Source of the DNA: an uncultured Clostridium sp.
Lineage (GTDB): Bacteria; Bacillota; Clostridia; Lachnospirales; Lachnospiraceae
DNA: 10,302 nt
Assembly (NCBI GenBank): GCA_902464345.1
Contig: CABQJA010000067.1
Span: forward strand, 1-10,302
Direction of reading: 5' to 3'
In this document: in pieces, positions 1 through 7,521 of the stretch
Numbering within the stretch: the first letter of the stretch is position 1
Layout of the letters: each line of letters opens with the position of its first letter
Notes under the pieces: generated by a model
Told to the model about the DNA's origin: nothing
Database searches by the model: none
Seen by the model: only the letters and a program-made list of their open reading frames with translations
Translations under genes and position numbers: made by a program

Positions 1-5
1 GTATA

Positions 6-26
6 GTATTAACTATTAGTTTATAC
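6..26. promoter_or_regulatory. 21-bp palindrome upstream of the LysR gene, candidate autoregulatory operator
   Basis: The dyad is centred on base 16. The inner arms AACTA and TAGTT (11-15 and 17-21) are perfect, and the outer arms GTAT (6-9) and ATAC (23-26) are perfect; only the pair 10/22 (T/T) fails. Nine of ten pairs therefore match. It ends 20 bases before the LysR start codon, and a -10-like TATAGT lies at 2-7. LysR regulators usually bind dyads of the T-N11-A type near their own promoters; here the T10-N11 position is followed by T, so the canonical box is not exact. The operator role is inferred. The promoter itself may extend beyond the left edge. Confidence 0.4.
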
Positions 27-45
27 ATGGACAGGGAGTGATTGG

Positions 46-963
46 ATGTATAATCCGCTTTTAGATACTTTTATTACCGTTGCCGATTGTGGCAGCTTTA
101 CCCGTGCGGCAGACCGCCTTTTTATTTCTTCTACCGCCGTTATGAAGCAGATGAATGCCCTGGAGGCGCATCTGGACATGAAGCTGTTGGATCGTATGCC
201 TACCGGCATCCGTCTGACATCAGCGGGACGGATCATTTATCAGGATGCAAAGTTTATCATGGACTATTCCAGAAAATCAATTGCCAATGCGAGGGCATAC
301 ATGTTGGACTATGATACCACCTTCTGCGTTGGCACTTCCCTCTTAAACCCGGCCAAGCCTTTTATGGATCTGTGGTATCGCGTGAACAGTGATTTTTCCG
401 GTTATAAATTACACCTTGTGCCTTTTGAAGATAACCATGAGGGAATCGTGTCCGAGATTCGCCGTCTGGGCGAGAAATTCGACTTTCTGATCGGTGTCAA
501 TGATTCCAAGACCTGGCTGTCGTTATGCAATTTTCTTCCTTTGGGAACTTATCGAAAGATGGTGGCGGTCTCCAGAGAGCACCCCCTCGCCACCCGCAAA
601 ATGATTCATATTACAGATCTGTATGGCGAAACCCTGATGATGGTTCCGCGGGGAGATTCCGGCGTAAATGACTTTATCCGCAACGATCTCGAACACAATC
701 ATCCACACATCCGTATTGAGGACACCTCCCAGTTTTATGACCTGTCCGTATTTAACCGCTGTGCGGAGACCGGAAATATTCTGCTGACGATTGAATGCTG
801 GCAGGATGTCCATCCCGGTCTTGTTACGATTCCGGTTGACTGGGATTATAAGATCCCATACGGTCTGCTCTACAGCAAAGACGCCCCGGAGGATGTCCTG
901 CAATTCGTAGCCACCGCAGAGAAGTATGTCAAAGGCGTCAAAGAACGGTATCCGGAATCATAG
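46..963 (+). CDS. LysR family transcriptional regulator
   Basis: This 305-residue protein has the usual LysR length and layout. Residues about 3-62 form the winged helix-turn-helix: a helix with LLDTFITVADCGSFTRAA, a recognition region with SSTAVMKQMNALE, and the wing ending in the family-typical R-LTSAG-II. A long linker helix follows, and residues about 90-300 fit the periplasmic-binding-protein-like effector domain. The start codon is supported by GGGAGTG six to twelve bases upstream. The gene converges on the bile salt hydrolase gene, with only three bases between stop codons. A LysR gene beside a hydrolase may regulate it, but the convergent arrangement gives no shared promoter to support that, and the effector is unknown. 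A 21-bp palindrome just upstream suggests autoregulation. The family assignment is secure; the target is not. Confidence 0.9.
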   Translation: MYNPLLDTFITVADCGSFTRAADRLFISSTAVMKQMNALEAHLDMKLLDRMPTGIRLTSAGRIIYQDAKFIMDYSRKSIANARAYMLDYDTTFCVGTSLLNPAKPFMDLWYRVNSDFSGYKLHLVPFEDNHEGIVSEIRRLGEKFDFLIGVNDSKTWLSLCNFLPLGTYRKMVAVSREHPLATRKMIHITDLYGETLMMVPRGDSGVNDFIRNDLEHNHPHIRIEDTSQFYDLSVFNRCAETGNILLTIECWQDVHPGLVTIPVDWDYKIPYGLLYSKDAPEDVLQFVATAEKYVKGVKERYPES

Positions 964-992
964 ACTTTAGTTCCGGAGCGGCCTTCCGTTTT
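951..992. terminator. Inverted repeat at the LysR/hydrolase convergent junction, possible weak terminator
   Basis: TCCGGAA (951-957) and TTCCGGA (971-977) form a perfect 7-bp stem with a 13-base loop spanning both stop codons. An overlapping smaller hairpin pairs CGGAG (974-978) with TTCCG (984-988) and is followed on the + strand by four T (989-992), the form of a weak intrinsic terminator for the LysR transcript. Neither strand has a long T tract, so termination strength is doubtful. Confidence 0.3.
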
Positions 993-1959
993 GCAAACAA
1001 ATACTCTCTTCCTGAAGCATTGGATAATGAATCAGTTCCTTACTATCCAGGTTCTCCCTGTGCATATCCACCGCCGTAATCTGATGGTTCGTATAGGTTG
1101 TATAGTAATAAATCCCTTTCTGCGCATTCCAGCAGGAAGTATAAATGGTGATTTCATATTTTTCCTCTGCCACCTCACAGCATCCCCTCTGCTGATCCAC
1201 GGCACCAAGAATATGGAAAAACTGTCCGACACTCTCCGGTTCCCCTGTTCCGGATACTGCATGCAGCTTCACAAATGCAGCTCTGACAAATCGGGACGAA
1301 GAGGACAGATCTCCCGGAAGACCGATCGCACCCATGCCACGACTATACGGCTTCAGATCTATCTGCTCCGCAAACTGATTCTCCGGCTGCTTCGGTGACA
1401 AATGCATATAGGCATTCAGTCCGAACATCTGCTGCTCAAACGGTGGGTTATTCGTCAGGACGCCAACCGGATTCTCATAAATCTTAAGCCCATCTGCAAC
1501 CGACTCCACCGTAATCGCACCACTCTGATCCGCAATGATCCAATGCAGCTGTGCCGCCGGAAGCCGGTCACTATACGAGGTTCCTGTCAGATTCATTTCC
1601 TCCAGCAGTCCCTTCGCTTCAGCGAGCGTTGCACACTGGCTGAGCACCCATGGTATAAACTCATACTGTGCTACATTTCTACGTCCTTCTTCCGGTTGTG
1701 CATAGACTGCATTTCCCACAAAATTCAGTCCTGCCATCCCCAGTCCTTTTTCATTCACCGCATCATAATATAACGGATACCGGTCTGCAATATGTGCCAT
1801 CCCTATGATCGCATAATGGCTCTCCCGCCTGCCGTCATAGCGGAAATCAAACGGATAATTCCGCGGTGTGATCGTAATCTCTTCTCCATAAGAAAACTCA
1901 TAATCCAGAGTCCGTCCCATATAAAAATCCTTTGTCTGATAAGTTGCTGCTGTACACAT
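967..1959 (-). CDS. bsh: Choloylglycine hydrolase family protein, probable bile salt hydrolase
   Basis: This 330-residue Ntn hydrolase is expected to cleave the amide bond of glycine- or taurine-conjugated bile acids in the cytoplasm. It begins Met-Cys, so methionine removal would expose the nucleophile Cys2. The known active-site set of the family is visible: Arg16 and Asp19 in GRTLDYEFSYG, Asn79 in GMAGLNF, Asn170 in GVLTNNP, and Arg223 in SSSRFVR. Conserved C-terminal blocks FFHILGAV, YTSCWNAQKGIYYYTTY and the closing DMHRENLDSKEL match Gram-positive bile salt hydrolases, as does the length. The start is supported by GAGG eight bases upstream and by the required Cys2. A penicillin V acylase activity is the main alternative within the family. 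Residues 206-208 are Ser-Arg-Gly in the loop that has been linked to amino-acid preference. There is no signal peptide. It has its own promoter and no co-transcribed partner. Confidence 0.9.
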   Translation of the reverse strand: MCTAATYQTKDFYMGRTLDYEFSYGEEITITPRNYPFDFRYDGRRESHYAIIGMAHIADRYPLYYDAVNEKGLGMAGLNFVGNAVYAQPEEGRRNVAQYEFIPWVLSQCATLAEAKGLLEEMNLTGTSYSDRLPAAQLHWIIADQSGAITVESVADGLKIYENPVGVLTNNPPFEQQMFGLNAYMHLSPKQPENQFAEQIDLKPYSRGMGAIGLPGDLSSSSRFVRAAFVKLHAVSGTGEPESVGQFFHILGAVDQQRGCCEVAEEKYEITIYTSCWNAQKGIYYYTTYTNHQITAVDMHRENLDSKELIHYPMLQEESICLQNGRPLRN

Positions 1960-2070
1960 ATCGATTGCCTCGTTTCTTTCCTGTTTTTTATTATTCTGCT
2001 GCTACTGTTATGCCATTTAATTGTACTGTCATCCTATTATTTAGTATCAAAGCTATGCGTTTCTTTATTC

Positions 2071-2099
2071 ATGGTATTTCAGTTGTGGCCTTTTGTCAA
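2071..2099 (-). promoter_or_regulatory. Candidate sigma-A promoter for the bile salt hydrolase gene
   Basis: On the - strand, a perfect TTGACA (2099-2094) is followed after 17 bases by TACCAT (2076-2071), four of six matches to TATAAT. The predicted start of transcription near 2064 gives a leader of about 105 bases before the ATG at 1959. No clear hairpin terminator or riboswitch was recognised in that leader. Confidence 0.5.
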
Positions 2100-2175
2100 A
2101 CGAACTTTACGCATTCACTCGCATATCACCCGATAAAACTGTGCTCTGCTCCCGCAAAATTCCTCCCGGAATGAA

Positions 2176-2204
2176 TTTACAAACCCGGCCGTCTATGCTA
2201 AGAT
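2176..2204 (+). promoter_or_regulatory. Candidate sigma-A promoter for the zinc-ribbon membrane protein operon
   Basis: TTTACA (2176-2181) and TAAGAT (2199-2204) are separated by 17 bases, and TGC directly precedes the -10 box, an extended -10 element. Transcription would start near 2211, about 32 bases before the ATG, with AAGGGAG (2230-2236) as ribosome binding site. A small hairpin (ATTCC and GGAAT arms, 2159-2172) lies just upstream of the -35 box; its role is unknown. Confidence 0.5.
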
Positions 2205-2242
2205 TTTCACAGAACTATCATTACTGATAAAGGGAGTTAATT

Positions 2243-3376
2243 ATGATACTATATTGTGCGAACTGCGGGAAAGCTCTGGTCTATAATCCCGCCAAAAACA
2301 AAATGGAGTGTCCGAGCTGCGGAAGTCTTTTTGATGCGAAACAGTCTCCGGAACCGGAAGACACAATGGAATGTAACATTTACACCTGTACCGCCTGCGG
2401 TGCGGAACTTGCTATCAACGGCGTGGAGTCTTCCACCTTCTGTGCCTACTGTGGGCAGCCGACCATCATATTCAGCCGGGTCTCTTCTGAAATCAAGCCG
2501 AAATATATTCTTCCTTTCTCCGTTACAAAGGATCAGGCTGTGATTGCAATCCGTCAGAAACTGAAAAAGGGATTCTTTATTTCCAATGAGATCAAGAACT
2601 TTGATGTGGAACGGGTAAGGGGAATCTATATCCCGTACTGGTTGTTCGACATTCATTATGAAGATAAGGTCTATTTGAGTGGGACAAAGGGTTCCGGTGA
2701 TAATGAGCATGATGTCTTCTTCTACCGGGAAGCGGATTGTAACTTTAAGCAGCTGACACTGGATGCATCCGGGAAATTAGCAGACGAATCTTCGCAGAGA
2801 CTGGAGCCATATGATACTCATGCACTTCAGCCATTTGATATCAGTTACCTGTCCGGATTCTATGCGGACCGCTATGACGTACCGGCAGAGCAGTTACATA
2901 CACTTGCGATCTCCCGTGCGGAGGATCTGTTTAATGCTGCGATCAAGGATACTGTACATGCCAATAACGTAACTATCGTTCAGAACGCCCCAGAACGTCA
3001 GATTCTGAAAGCCGACTATGCTATGTTGCCGGCCTGGTTTCTGACCTTCCGTTACCAGCAGAAGCCATATACCATATTAGTGAACGGACAGACCGGAAAG
3101 GTTGTCGGCGGTGTTCCATATAACAAATCAAAGGTAGCTGTCTGCTTTATTTTAACCGGATTGGCAGTCTCCTTTTTTGCCTTTTTAATTATTTACGGAC
3201 TTTTCCTTATGGATATGATCGATTCTCCGGGAAAATTTGTTTTTGATGTTCTTATTGTTACCGGCATCTTCGTTGGTATCGGTATCGCTAAGTTTCATAA
3301 AGTAAAAAAGAGTGTGGAATTGACAGAAAGCAAGACCACAGATTCATATGTAAAAGATCGACAGGAGGGAATATAA
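2243..3376 (+). CDS. Double zinc-ribbon membrane protein of unknown function
   Basis: This 377-residue protein starts with two zinc ribbons: CxxC at residues 5-8 paired with CxxC at 23-26, and CxxC at 49-52 paired with CxxC at 67-70. A soluble region with PYWLFDIHY (131-139) and LPAWFLTFRYQ..PYTILVNGQTGKVVG (262-289) follows. Two hydrophobic segments (about 297-322 and 331-350) and a basic tail then anchor it in the membrane. Such proteins are sometimes labelled as PriA-like or TFIIB-type zinc-ribbon proteins because of the ribbons alone; no helicase motif is present here, so that name should not be used. The ribbons probably sit in the cytoplasm. It is the first gene of a two-gene unit with the 71-residue protein one base downstream. 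The exact biochemical role is not known. Confidence 0.8.
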   Translation: MILYCANCGKALVYNPAKNKMECPSCGSLFDAKQSPEPEDTMECNIYTCTACGAELAINGVESSTFCAYCGQPTIIFSRVSSEIKPKYILPFSVTKDQAVIAIRQKLKKGFFISNEIKNFDVERVRGIYIPYWLFDIHYEDKVYLSGTKGSGDNEHDVFFYREADCNFKQLTLDASGKLADESSQRLEPYDTHALQPFDISYLSGFYADRYDVPAEQLHTLAISRAEDLFNAAIKDTVHANNVTIVQNAPERQILKADYAMLPAWFLTFRYQQKPYTILVNGQTGKVVGGVPYNKSKVAVCFILTGLAVSFFAFLIIYGLFLMDMIDSPGKFVFDVLIVTGIFVGIGIAKFHKVKKSVELTESKTTDSYVKDRQEGI

Positions 3377-3377
3377 T

Positions 3378-3593
3378 ATGGGATTCGGTGCATTTATTTT
3401 AGGCAATCTACTGGGATTCGGCTTCGCATTTATGCTGGTCGGCATTCTGGTAAAACGTTCCAACGACCACGGAGACAGCAAGGGAACTTTTCTGGATTTT
3501 AACTCTCAGCTTCTGCACGTCACCGTACAGCGGGATGACGTATGCGATCCAAAGGATCTTGATTATATTGCAGCATTAAATAACAGGAAATAA
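3378..3593 (+). CDS. Small membrane protein, second gene of the zinc-ribbon operon
   Basis: The 71-residue product has a glycine- and phenylalanine-rich hydrophobic N-terminus (residues about 3-25, FGAFILGNLLGFGFAFMLVG) followed by a charged tail of about 45 residues, consistent with one membrane segment and a cytoplasmic tail. A strong AGGAGG (3363-3368) lies nine bases before the ATG, inside the end of the upstream gene, and only one base separates the two genes, so they are almost certainly co-transcribed. It has no recognised domain. The pairing suggests it acts with the zinc-ribbon protein, perhaps as a membrane partner, but that is inference. Its last 18 bases overlap the end of the opposing ATPase gene. 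Confidence 0.7.
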   Translation: MGFGAFILGNLLGFGFAFMLVGILVKRSNDHGDSKGTFLDFNSQLLHVTVQRDDVCDPKDLDYIAALNNRK

Positions 3594-5057
3594 AATTGAC
3601 AACACCTTTTCAAATAAGCTCTCCGCACCAATTACAACAATACATAGCTTCTCTCTGGTGCGTGAGACACTCTGAAATAAAAGTCTGTAATAGCTGTAGT
3701 CCGGATTCGGGTGTGCATTTCCCTGCAGAACCCCTTCTGCATTATATCGAAAATGATTGGTCAATGTGATGATCACATTCTCAAACTCCATGCCTGCCGT
3801 CTCCGGTGCACAGATATCACCCGGACAACCCTCGATCGGATCATCATATTCAATAAACGTGTATCCTCTCTGCTCCCGGTAATATAGAATAATCTCCCGT
3901 GCCTCTGCCGCATCCCGTGCATACAATACATCCACATTTTCATAGGTATAATGTACATGCTCGCCTCTGCAGTTTAAATCAAGCAATGTGCGGATAAATG
4001 CATTCATTTCCCGGTTGCTCCGGATCCGGCCGGACAGCTTCTGTTCCTGAAAGTCCGGCAATTCTGCAAGCTTCTCCGGAATGTTCCTGCGCTTCTCACT
4101 CTTAGACAATATCTGATAATAATCATAAGAAAAGATGCACATTCTGTGGGACTCTGAAGGTGAGCCTTCCGTAATCCGCACCAGCCGGTCTAACATTTCC
4201 ACCGACATCCGCTGCGCTTCATCCACCAGAAAGAATCGATATCCGGCAAGGTCTATCTCTGCCCCCTCCGTCTCACTATAAATGTCCACCTGTGGCATCA
4301 TGCGGTTCAGGCAGCTATGTCCCTCACTCAGCATTCCGCAATGAATAATACAGACGCTTCCCTGCAAGGCTAACTTCTTTGCCAGATCATAAAGCAACAG
4401 TGTTTTCCCGGTTCCGGCAATTCCGGTAATCCCATAAAACTGTGACATTCCTTCCAGAATCGTCCGACGTATCATCTCCTGCTGCTGCGTCAGGAAATAG
4501 CGATTTTCTAAAAATTCCTGTGGCATATTTAACGGCGAGATCAAATAATCCTTCGCCCGCATCAGCCGGTCCAGGTTCTCCCGTTCATATTCCGTAAACT
4601 GTCTCATGTCCAAAATCAGCTCTGAAAAATCTGCCGGAATCAGATGTCCATCCTGCAAGGTATATAAAAGACCGGTCTCTTCCACATAGGTATATAGTCT
4701 GAGGACCGGTGCCAGCGGATTCAGATAATATTGATTCTTCAGAAGCTGCTTCTCCATCTTCTCTTCAGAAACACTCTGACTCTTTAGCTCGATATTTAAA
4801 ACCTTCTGTCCGGTGCATACCTTTAACAGGTCAAATTCCTTTCCAATCTGATGTATCGTATAGGAATAAAAAAATCCCTCCAGCTCTGCAAGGGTGACGC
4901 CTCTTTCCAGAAGTACTTCGACAAGCGTTCGAAGACTCTGAAACTCACATTCCTTCACCCGTACCCGTTCATGCCTGGCCGAAAGGATATTCTCAAATGC
5001 TGTATATGTTGTTTTGTCTTGATTTCTGCTAAGCAGATACAAATTAACCGCCCTCAT
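3576..5057 (-). CDS. SF1-helicase-like ATPase (DUF2075 type) with probable N-terminal PD-(D/E)xK nuclease domain
   Basis: The protein is 493 residues from the start chosen here. Residues below use numbering from the first in-frame ATG, at 5063, two codons upstream. Helicase-like motifs occur in order: Walker A GIAGTGKT (214-221), Walker B FLVDEAQ (278-284), a motif III-like IFSYDYYQIL (310-319), motif IV-like GRIRSNREMNAFI (345-357), motif V-like GMEFENVIITL (424-434) and motif VI-like SVSRTREKL (465-473). Before the ATPase, EFDLL (76-80) and NIELKS (90-95) give Asp78, Glu92 and Lys94, the pattern of a PD-(D/E)xK nuclease, followed by a Q/K/Y-rich helix. The ribosome binding site GGGGGAG abuts the first ATG with no spacing but lies six bases before the second, so the second (5057) is preferred. 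It has its own promoter. A DNA-processing or defence role is plausible but unproven. Confidence 0.75.
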   Translation of the reverse strand: MRAVNLYLLSRNQDKTTYTAFENILSARHERVRVKECEFQSLRTLVEVLLERGVTLAELEGFFYSYTIHQIGKEFDLLKVCTGQKVLNIELKSQSVSEEKMEKQLLKNQYYLNPLAPVLRLYTYVEETGLLYTLQDGHLIPADFSELILDMRQFTEYERENLDRLMRAKDYLISPLNMPQEFLENRYFLTQQQEMIRRTILEGMSQFYGITGIAGTGKTLLLYDLAKKLALQGSVCIIHCGMLSEGHSCLNRMMPQVDIYSETEGAEIDLAGYRFFLVDEAQRMSVEMLDRLVRITEGSPSESHRMCIFSYDYYQILSKSEKRRNIPEKLAELPDFQEQKLSGRIRSNREMNAFIRTLLDLNCRGEHVHYTYENVDVLYARDAAEAREIILYYREQRGYTFIEYDDPIEGCPGDICAPETAGMEFENVIITLTNHFRYNAEGVLQGNAHPNPDYSYYRLLFQSVSRTREKLCIVVIGAESLFEKVLSILFPVI

Positions 5058-5136
5058 ATACATCTCCCCCGGTAAACGATCTGCTTCTCTCAGGTCGATT
5101 ACCGCAAATCATTACTGTAAATTTATCATCTATATA

Positions 5137-5165
5137 ATCATACCATCTATCCGGGAGATATTCAA
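5137..5165 (-). promoter_or_regulatory. Candidate sigma-A promoter for the nuclease/ATPase gene
   Basis: On the - strand, TTGAAT (5165-5160) and TATGAT (5142-5137) are separated by 17 bases. Transcription would begin near 5130, about 72 bases before the preferred ATG. It lies in the 125-bp gap after the receiver-protein gene, which shows no clear terminator, so some read-through from the signalling operon is possible. Confidence 0.5.
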
Positions 5166-5188
5166 CTAAAGTATAGGCACGGGTTCTT

Positions 5189-5950
5189 TTATCCTACATG
5201 CTTTTCTATCATTGCCAGGATATTCTCCTGCCTTGCCGGCTTCAGGATATATCCATTCGGCTTCAACGTCAGAATCTCCTGAATATAGTTCCGATCTGCC
5301 ACTGCTGACAACATCACAACCGGAAGGCTGGAGAATTTCTCATTTGCCCGAATCGCACGCAATACTACTTTCCCGTTTATACCCGGCATTTCATAATCCA
5401 GAAATACAAGATCCGGTCGATCCTGCTGCAGCAGTTCAAAAGCCTGTGCTCCGGATACCGCAAGGGATATCCGGTATTTATCACTTACCAATGACTTCAT
5501 ACTCCGTAATAAAAGCGGATTATCATCTACAAATAAGATATGCTTTCTTCTGTCCTTTTTATCCTGAACAGCAGCTTCACATTCTACATACTCTACGCCC
5601 AGTCTTTCACAAATTGCCCGGACAATCTCCGGATTTTTAACCGGTCGGAAAAGCTTCTGAACATTAACTGTTTCCGCATCCAGTCCATACTCCCTAAACT
5701 CATATTTACTCCCGATTATAATCGAAGGCATACTTTCCTTTCCCTCCAGGAGTGTCTTCAGATGCCTTACATCTGCATGATTCAACTGGTTCAAAAATAT
5801 GAGTACGATATCCGGTTCAAAAATATGAATCAGTTTCTCCGTATATTCTTTATCGGCTGCGCATAATTGCACCTGAAAGTGCGGTAGCATCTCCTCGTTC
5901 AGATTCTTTGCAATTCCATTCATTTCAGCAATAAACAATACTCGTTTCAT
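5189..5950 (-). CDS. Stand-alone response regulator with one degenerate and one canonical receiver domain
   Basis: The 253-residue protein is built of two receiver-like halves and no output domain. The C-terminal half (about 136-253) has all the expected residues: acidic pair Asp142-Asp143 in ILFVDDNP, phosphoacceptor Asp185 in LVFLDYEMPG, Ser215 in VVMLSA, and Lys237 in YILKPA. The N-terminal half (about 1-120) has a receiver-like fold pattern (VLFIAEM, PDIVLIFLN, PSIIIGS, KLFRPVK) but lacks the acidic pocket, and Phe52 occupies the phosphorylation position, so it is a pseudo-receiver, probably for dimerisation or partner binding. The start has GGGGAG about eight bases upstream. It follows the LuxR gene after 39 bases on the same strand, so the two form an operon. 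With no output domain it must act through another protein; the LuxR regulator or a hybrid kinase is the likely partner. No kinase is in the window. Confidence 0.88.
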   Translation of the reverse strand: MKRVLFIAEMNGIAKNLNEEMLPHFQVQLCAADKEYTEKLIHIFEPDIVLIFLNQLNHADVRHLKTLLEGKESMPSIIIGSKYEFREYGLDAETVNVQKLFRPVKNPEIVRAICERLGVEYVECEAAVQDKKDRRKHILFVDDNPLLLRSMKSLVSDKYRISLAVSGAQAFELLQQDRPDLVFLDYEMPGINGKVVLRAIRANEKFSSLPVVMLSAVADRNYIQEILTLKPNGYILKPARQENILAMIEKHVG

Positions 5951-5989
5951 GTAAATTCTCCCCCTATCATTTGTACTGATATTTCTTTC

Positions 5990-7456
5990 CTATCTGATAG
6001 AAATCAGCTTATTTTCTTTTGCGGTCCTGACCGCCTGCTGCCTTGTCTTTACCTTTAATTTTGTATATATATTCTTAATGTGAAATTTCACCGTATTGAT
6101 GCTGATCTCCATAAAGTCTGCAATTTCCATATTTGATCTCTCATCTGCAAGCAGGCACAGAATCTCTTTCTCCGTCTCTGTTAATGGAGGATAATCTTCT
6201 TTCGCCTTTCTTAAATAGTCCGGATACAGCAATGCCATTTTCTTCGATAACTGAATCAGCTGATTCAGATACTCATCATCCTTCTGCCGTTCCTTTCTAT
6301 AGTTTCGCAGCAGAAAATAGACCTTTTCTCCCTCATCTGCTACCAACCGGTCAAACCGTCTCTCCTGAATCACCGGCAATATATGATCCAACAGGCTATA
6401 TGCCTCCTCCGGTTTTCCATCCAGAAAATAACTGACTGCGCACAACAGATCCATCTCGCATAAATCCATTGTACGGCCTCCTTTTCTCAACGGCTCTCTT
6501 AAATACTCTGCCAGCGAAAGCATTGCCAGATATCTTTCCTCCAGAATATATGCCCGCATCTTGATCATATACTTGTAGGTATCGAGCATACACAGTTCCC
6601 CAAGCTCGTTAGGTGCCTCCTGCTCCATCCAGTCGGATACAGTCTGAACATCCCCGTCATACATGAGTCCATGTACCTTCATTGCTCCATAATTCTCCAA
6701 CAGCCACCGGCTTTTTCCCGCATATAATCGCTGATAGATTTTATCCAGCATCGGATATACAACTGCAATCTGACCTGTTGCAATCATAATCTTCATCTGC
6801 AGACTCAGTGCAATAAACAGTACAGCGATCTCACCCTCTCTCTCAATGAATGGAATACAACCGACCAATGTCGTGATTGCTTCAAAGCACTCATTCCTCT
6901 GATAGCAGATCTCTGCATATGCAATCTCTGCCATACCGACTGCGCTGTCACCGTAAAACTGTCTCATGTATTGCTTTAACTGCTCTTTCTGTTCCCGAAT
7001 CCATGTCCCATACATGGTAAAATCACGAAATCCGTTTACCAGTGTCAGTCTGCCGGCTGCCAACGGAAGATTCGGCAGAAAGCTCTGCGTGCGCTGCAAG
7101 TTTGCTAGTTTTTCCAGTGCCCGCATCACCTTCTCCATATCCGTGCCGGGAATCATTACGTCCAGATGCAATTTCATGATCGGCTCACACTCTACACAGG
7201 CGGCATAATGCTCTGCCCGCTCCAAATCTCCATAAATCGCACTGATCACAGCTGCAGCGGTTGCCAGATACGGTGTCTGAACAATCTCCTCCTCTGTAAA
7301 TATCTGCAGATATTTTCTGCAATGCTTAAATCCATTCAAGCAGCATGGACATGCCAGGATCCGACTCAGCTGATCCTTTAACGCCTCTTTATTCTCTTCC
7401 CGGACCAGTTCATCCAGCTCTTCTTCAATAAAAAACTCATTATCCCGATTCTTCAT
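5990..7456 (-). CDS. LuxR family transcriptional regulator with MalT-like helical N-terminal region
   Basis: The product is 488 residues from the start chosen here. The last 67 residues contain a clear LuxR/NarL-type helix-turn-helix: LTETEKEILCLLADE, NMEIADFMEISINTVKFHIKNIY, TKLKVKTRQQAV. The rest is helical, alanine- and leucine-rich, and resembles the TPR-like region of MalT-type regulators, but without the P-loop ATPase domain and without a receiver domain. The open frame extends up to 7627, but that start lies upstream of both an intrinsic terminator (7579-7617) and the gene's own promoter (7493-7521). The ATG at 7456 has GGGGGA four bases upstream and a leader of about 30 bases; an ATG at 7468 is the alternative. 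The receiver protein follows 39 bases downstream, so signal input may come through it. The regulon is unknown; a palindrome next to its own promoter suggests autoregulation. Confidence 0.85.
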   Translation of the reverse strand: MKNRDNEFFIEEELDELVREENKEALKDQLSRILACPCCLNGFKHCRKYLQIFTEEEIVQTPYLATAAAVISAIYGDLERAEHYAACVECEPIMKLHLDVMIPGTDMEKVMRALEKLANLQRTQSFLPNLPLAAGRLTLVNGFRDFTMYGTWIREQKEQLKQYMRQFYGDSAVGMAEIAYAEICYQRNECFEAITTLVGCIPFIEREGEIAVLFIALSLQMKIMIATGQIAVVYPMLDKIYQRLYAGKSRWLLENYGAMKVHGLMYDGDVQTVSDWMEQEAPNELGELCMLDTYKYMIKMRAYILEERYLAMLSLAEYLREPLRKGGRTMDLCEMDLLCAVSYFLDGKPEEAYSLLDHILPVIQERRFDRLVADEGEKVYFLLRNYRKERQKDDEYLNQLIQLSKKMALLYPDYLRKAKEDYPPLTETEKEILCLLADERSNMEIADFMEISINTVKFHIKNIYTKLKVKTRQQAVRTAKENKLISIR

Positions 7457-7492
7457 ACGTTCCCCCATTTCCGTTCCCGTTTGTCTGTTTGT

Positions 7493-7521
7493 ATCATAAT
7501 TTGTTTTTTCAGCGTTGTAAA
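7493..7521 (-). promoter_or_regulatory. Near-consensus sigma-A promoter of the LuxR/receiver operon
   Basis: On the - strand, TTTACA (7521-7516) and TATGAT (7498-7493) are separated by exactly 17 bases, each one mismatch from consensus. Transcription would start near 7486, giving a leader of about 30 bases to the ATG at 7456. This position excludes the longer start at 7627. Confidence 0.65.

Noticed and set aside
523..903. Long antisense frame inside the LysR gene
   Set aside because: It is a shadow of the well-supported LysR coding frame with no domain features or ribosome binding site.
2159..2172. Small hairpin (ATTCC/GGAAT) in the intergenic region
   Set aside because: A 5-bp stem without a T tract is too weak to call a terminator or riboswitch.
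2243..3376. Naming the zinc-ribbon protein as primosomal protein PriA
   Set aside because: Only the zinc ribbons are shared; no Walker or helicase motif is present.
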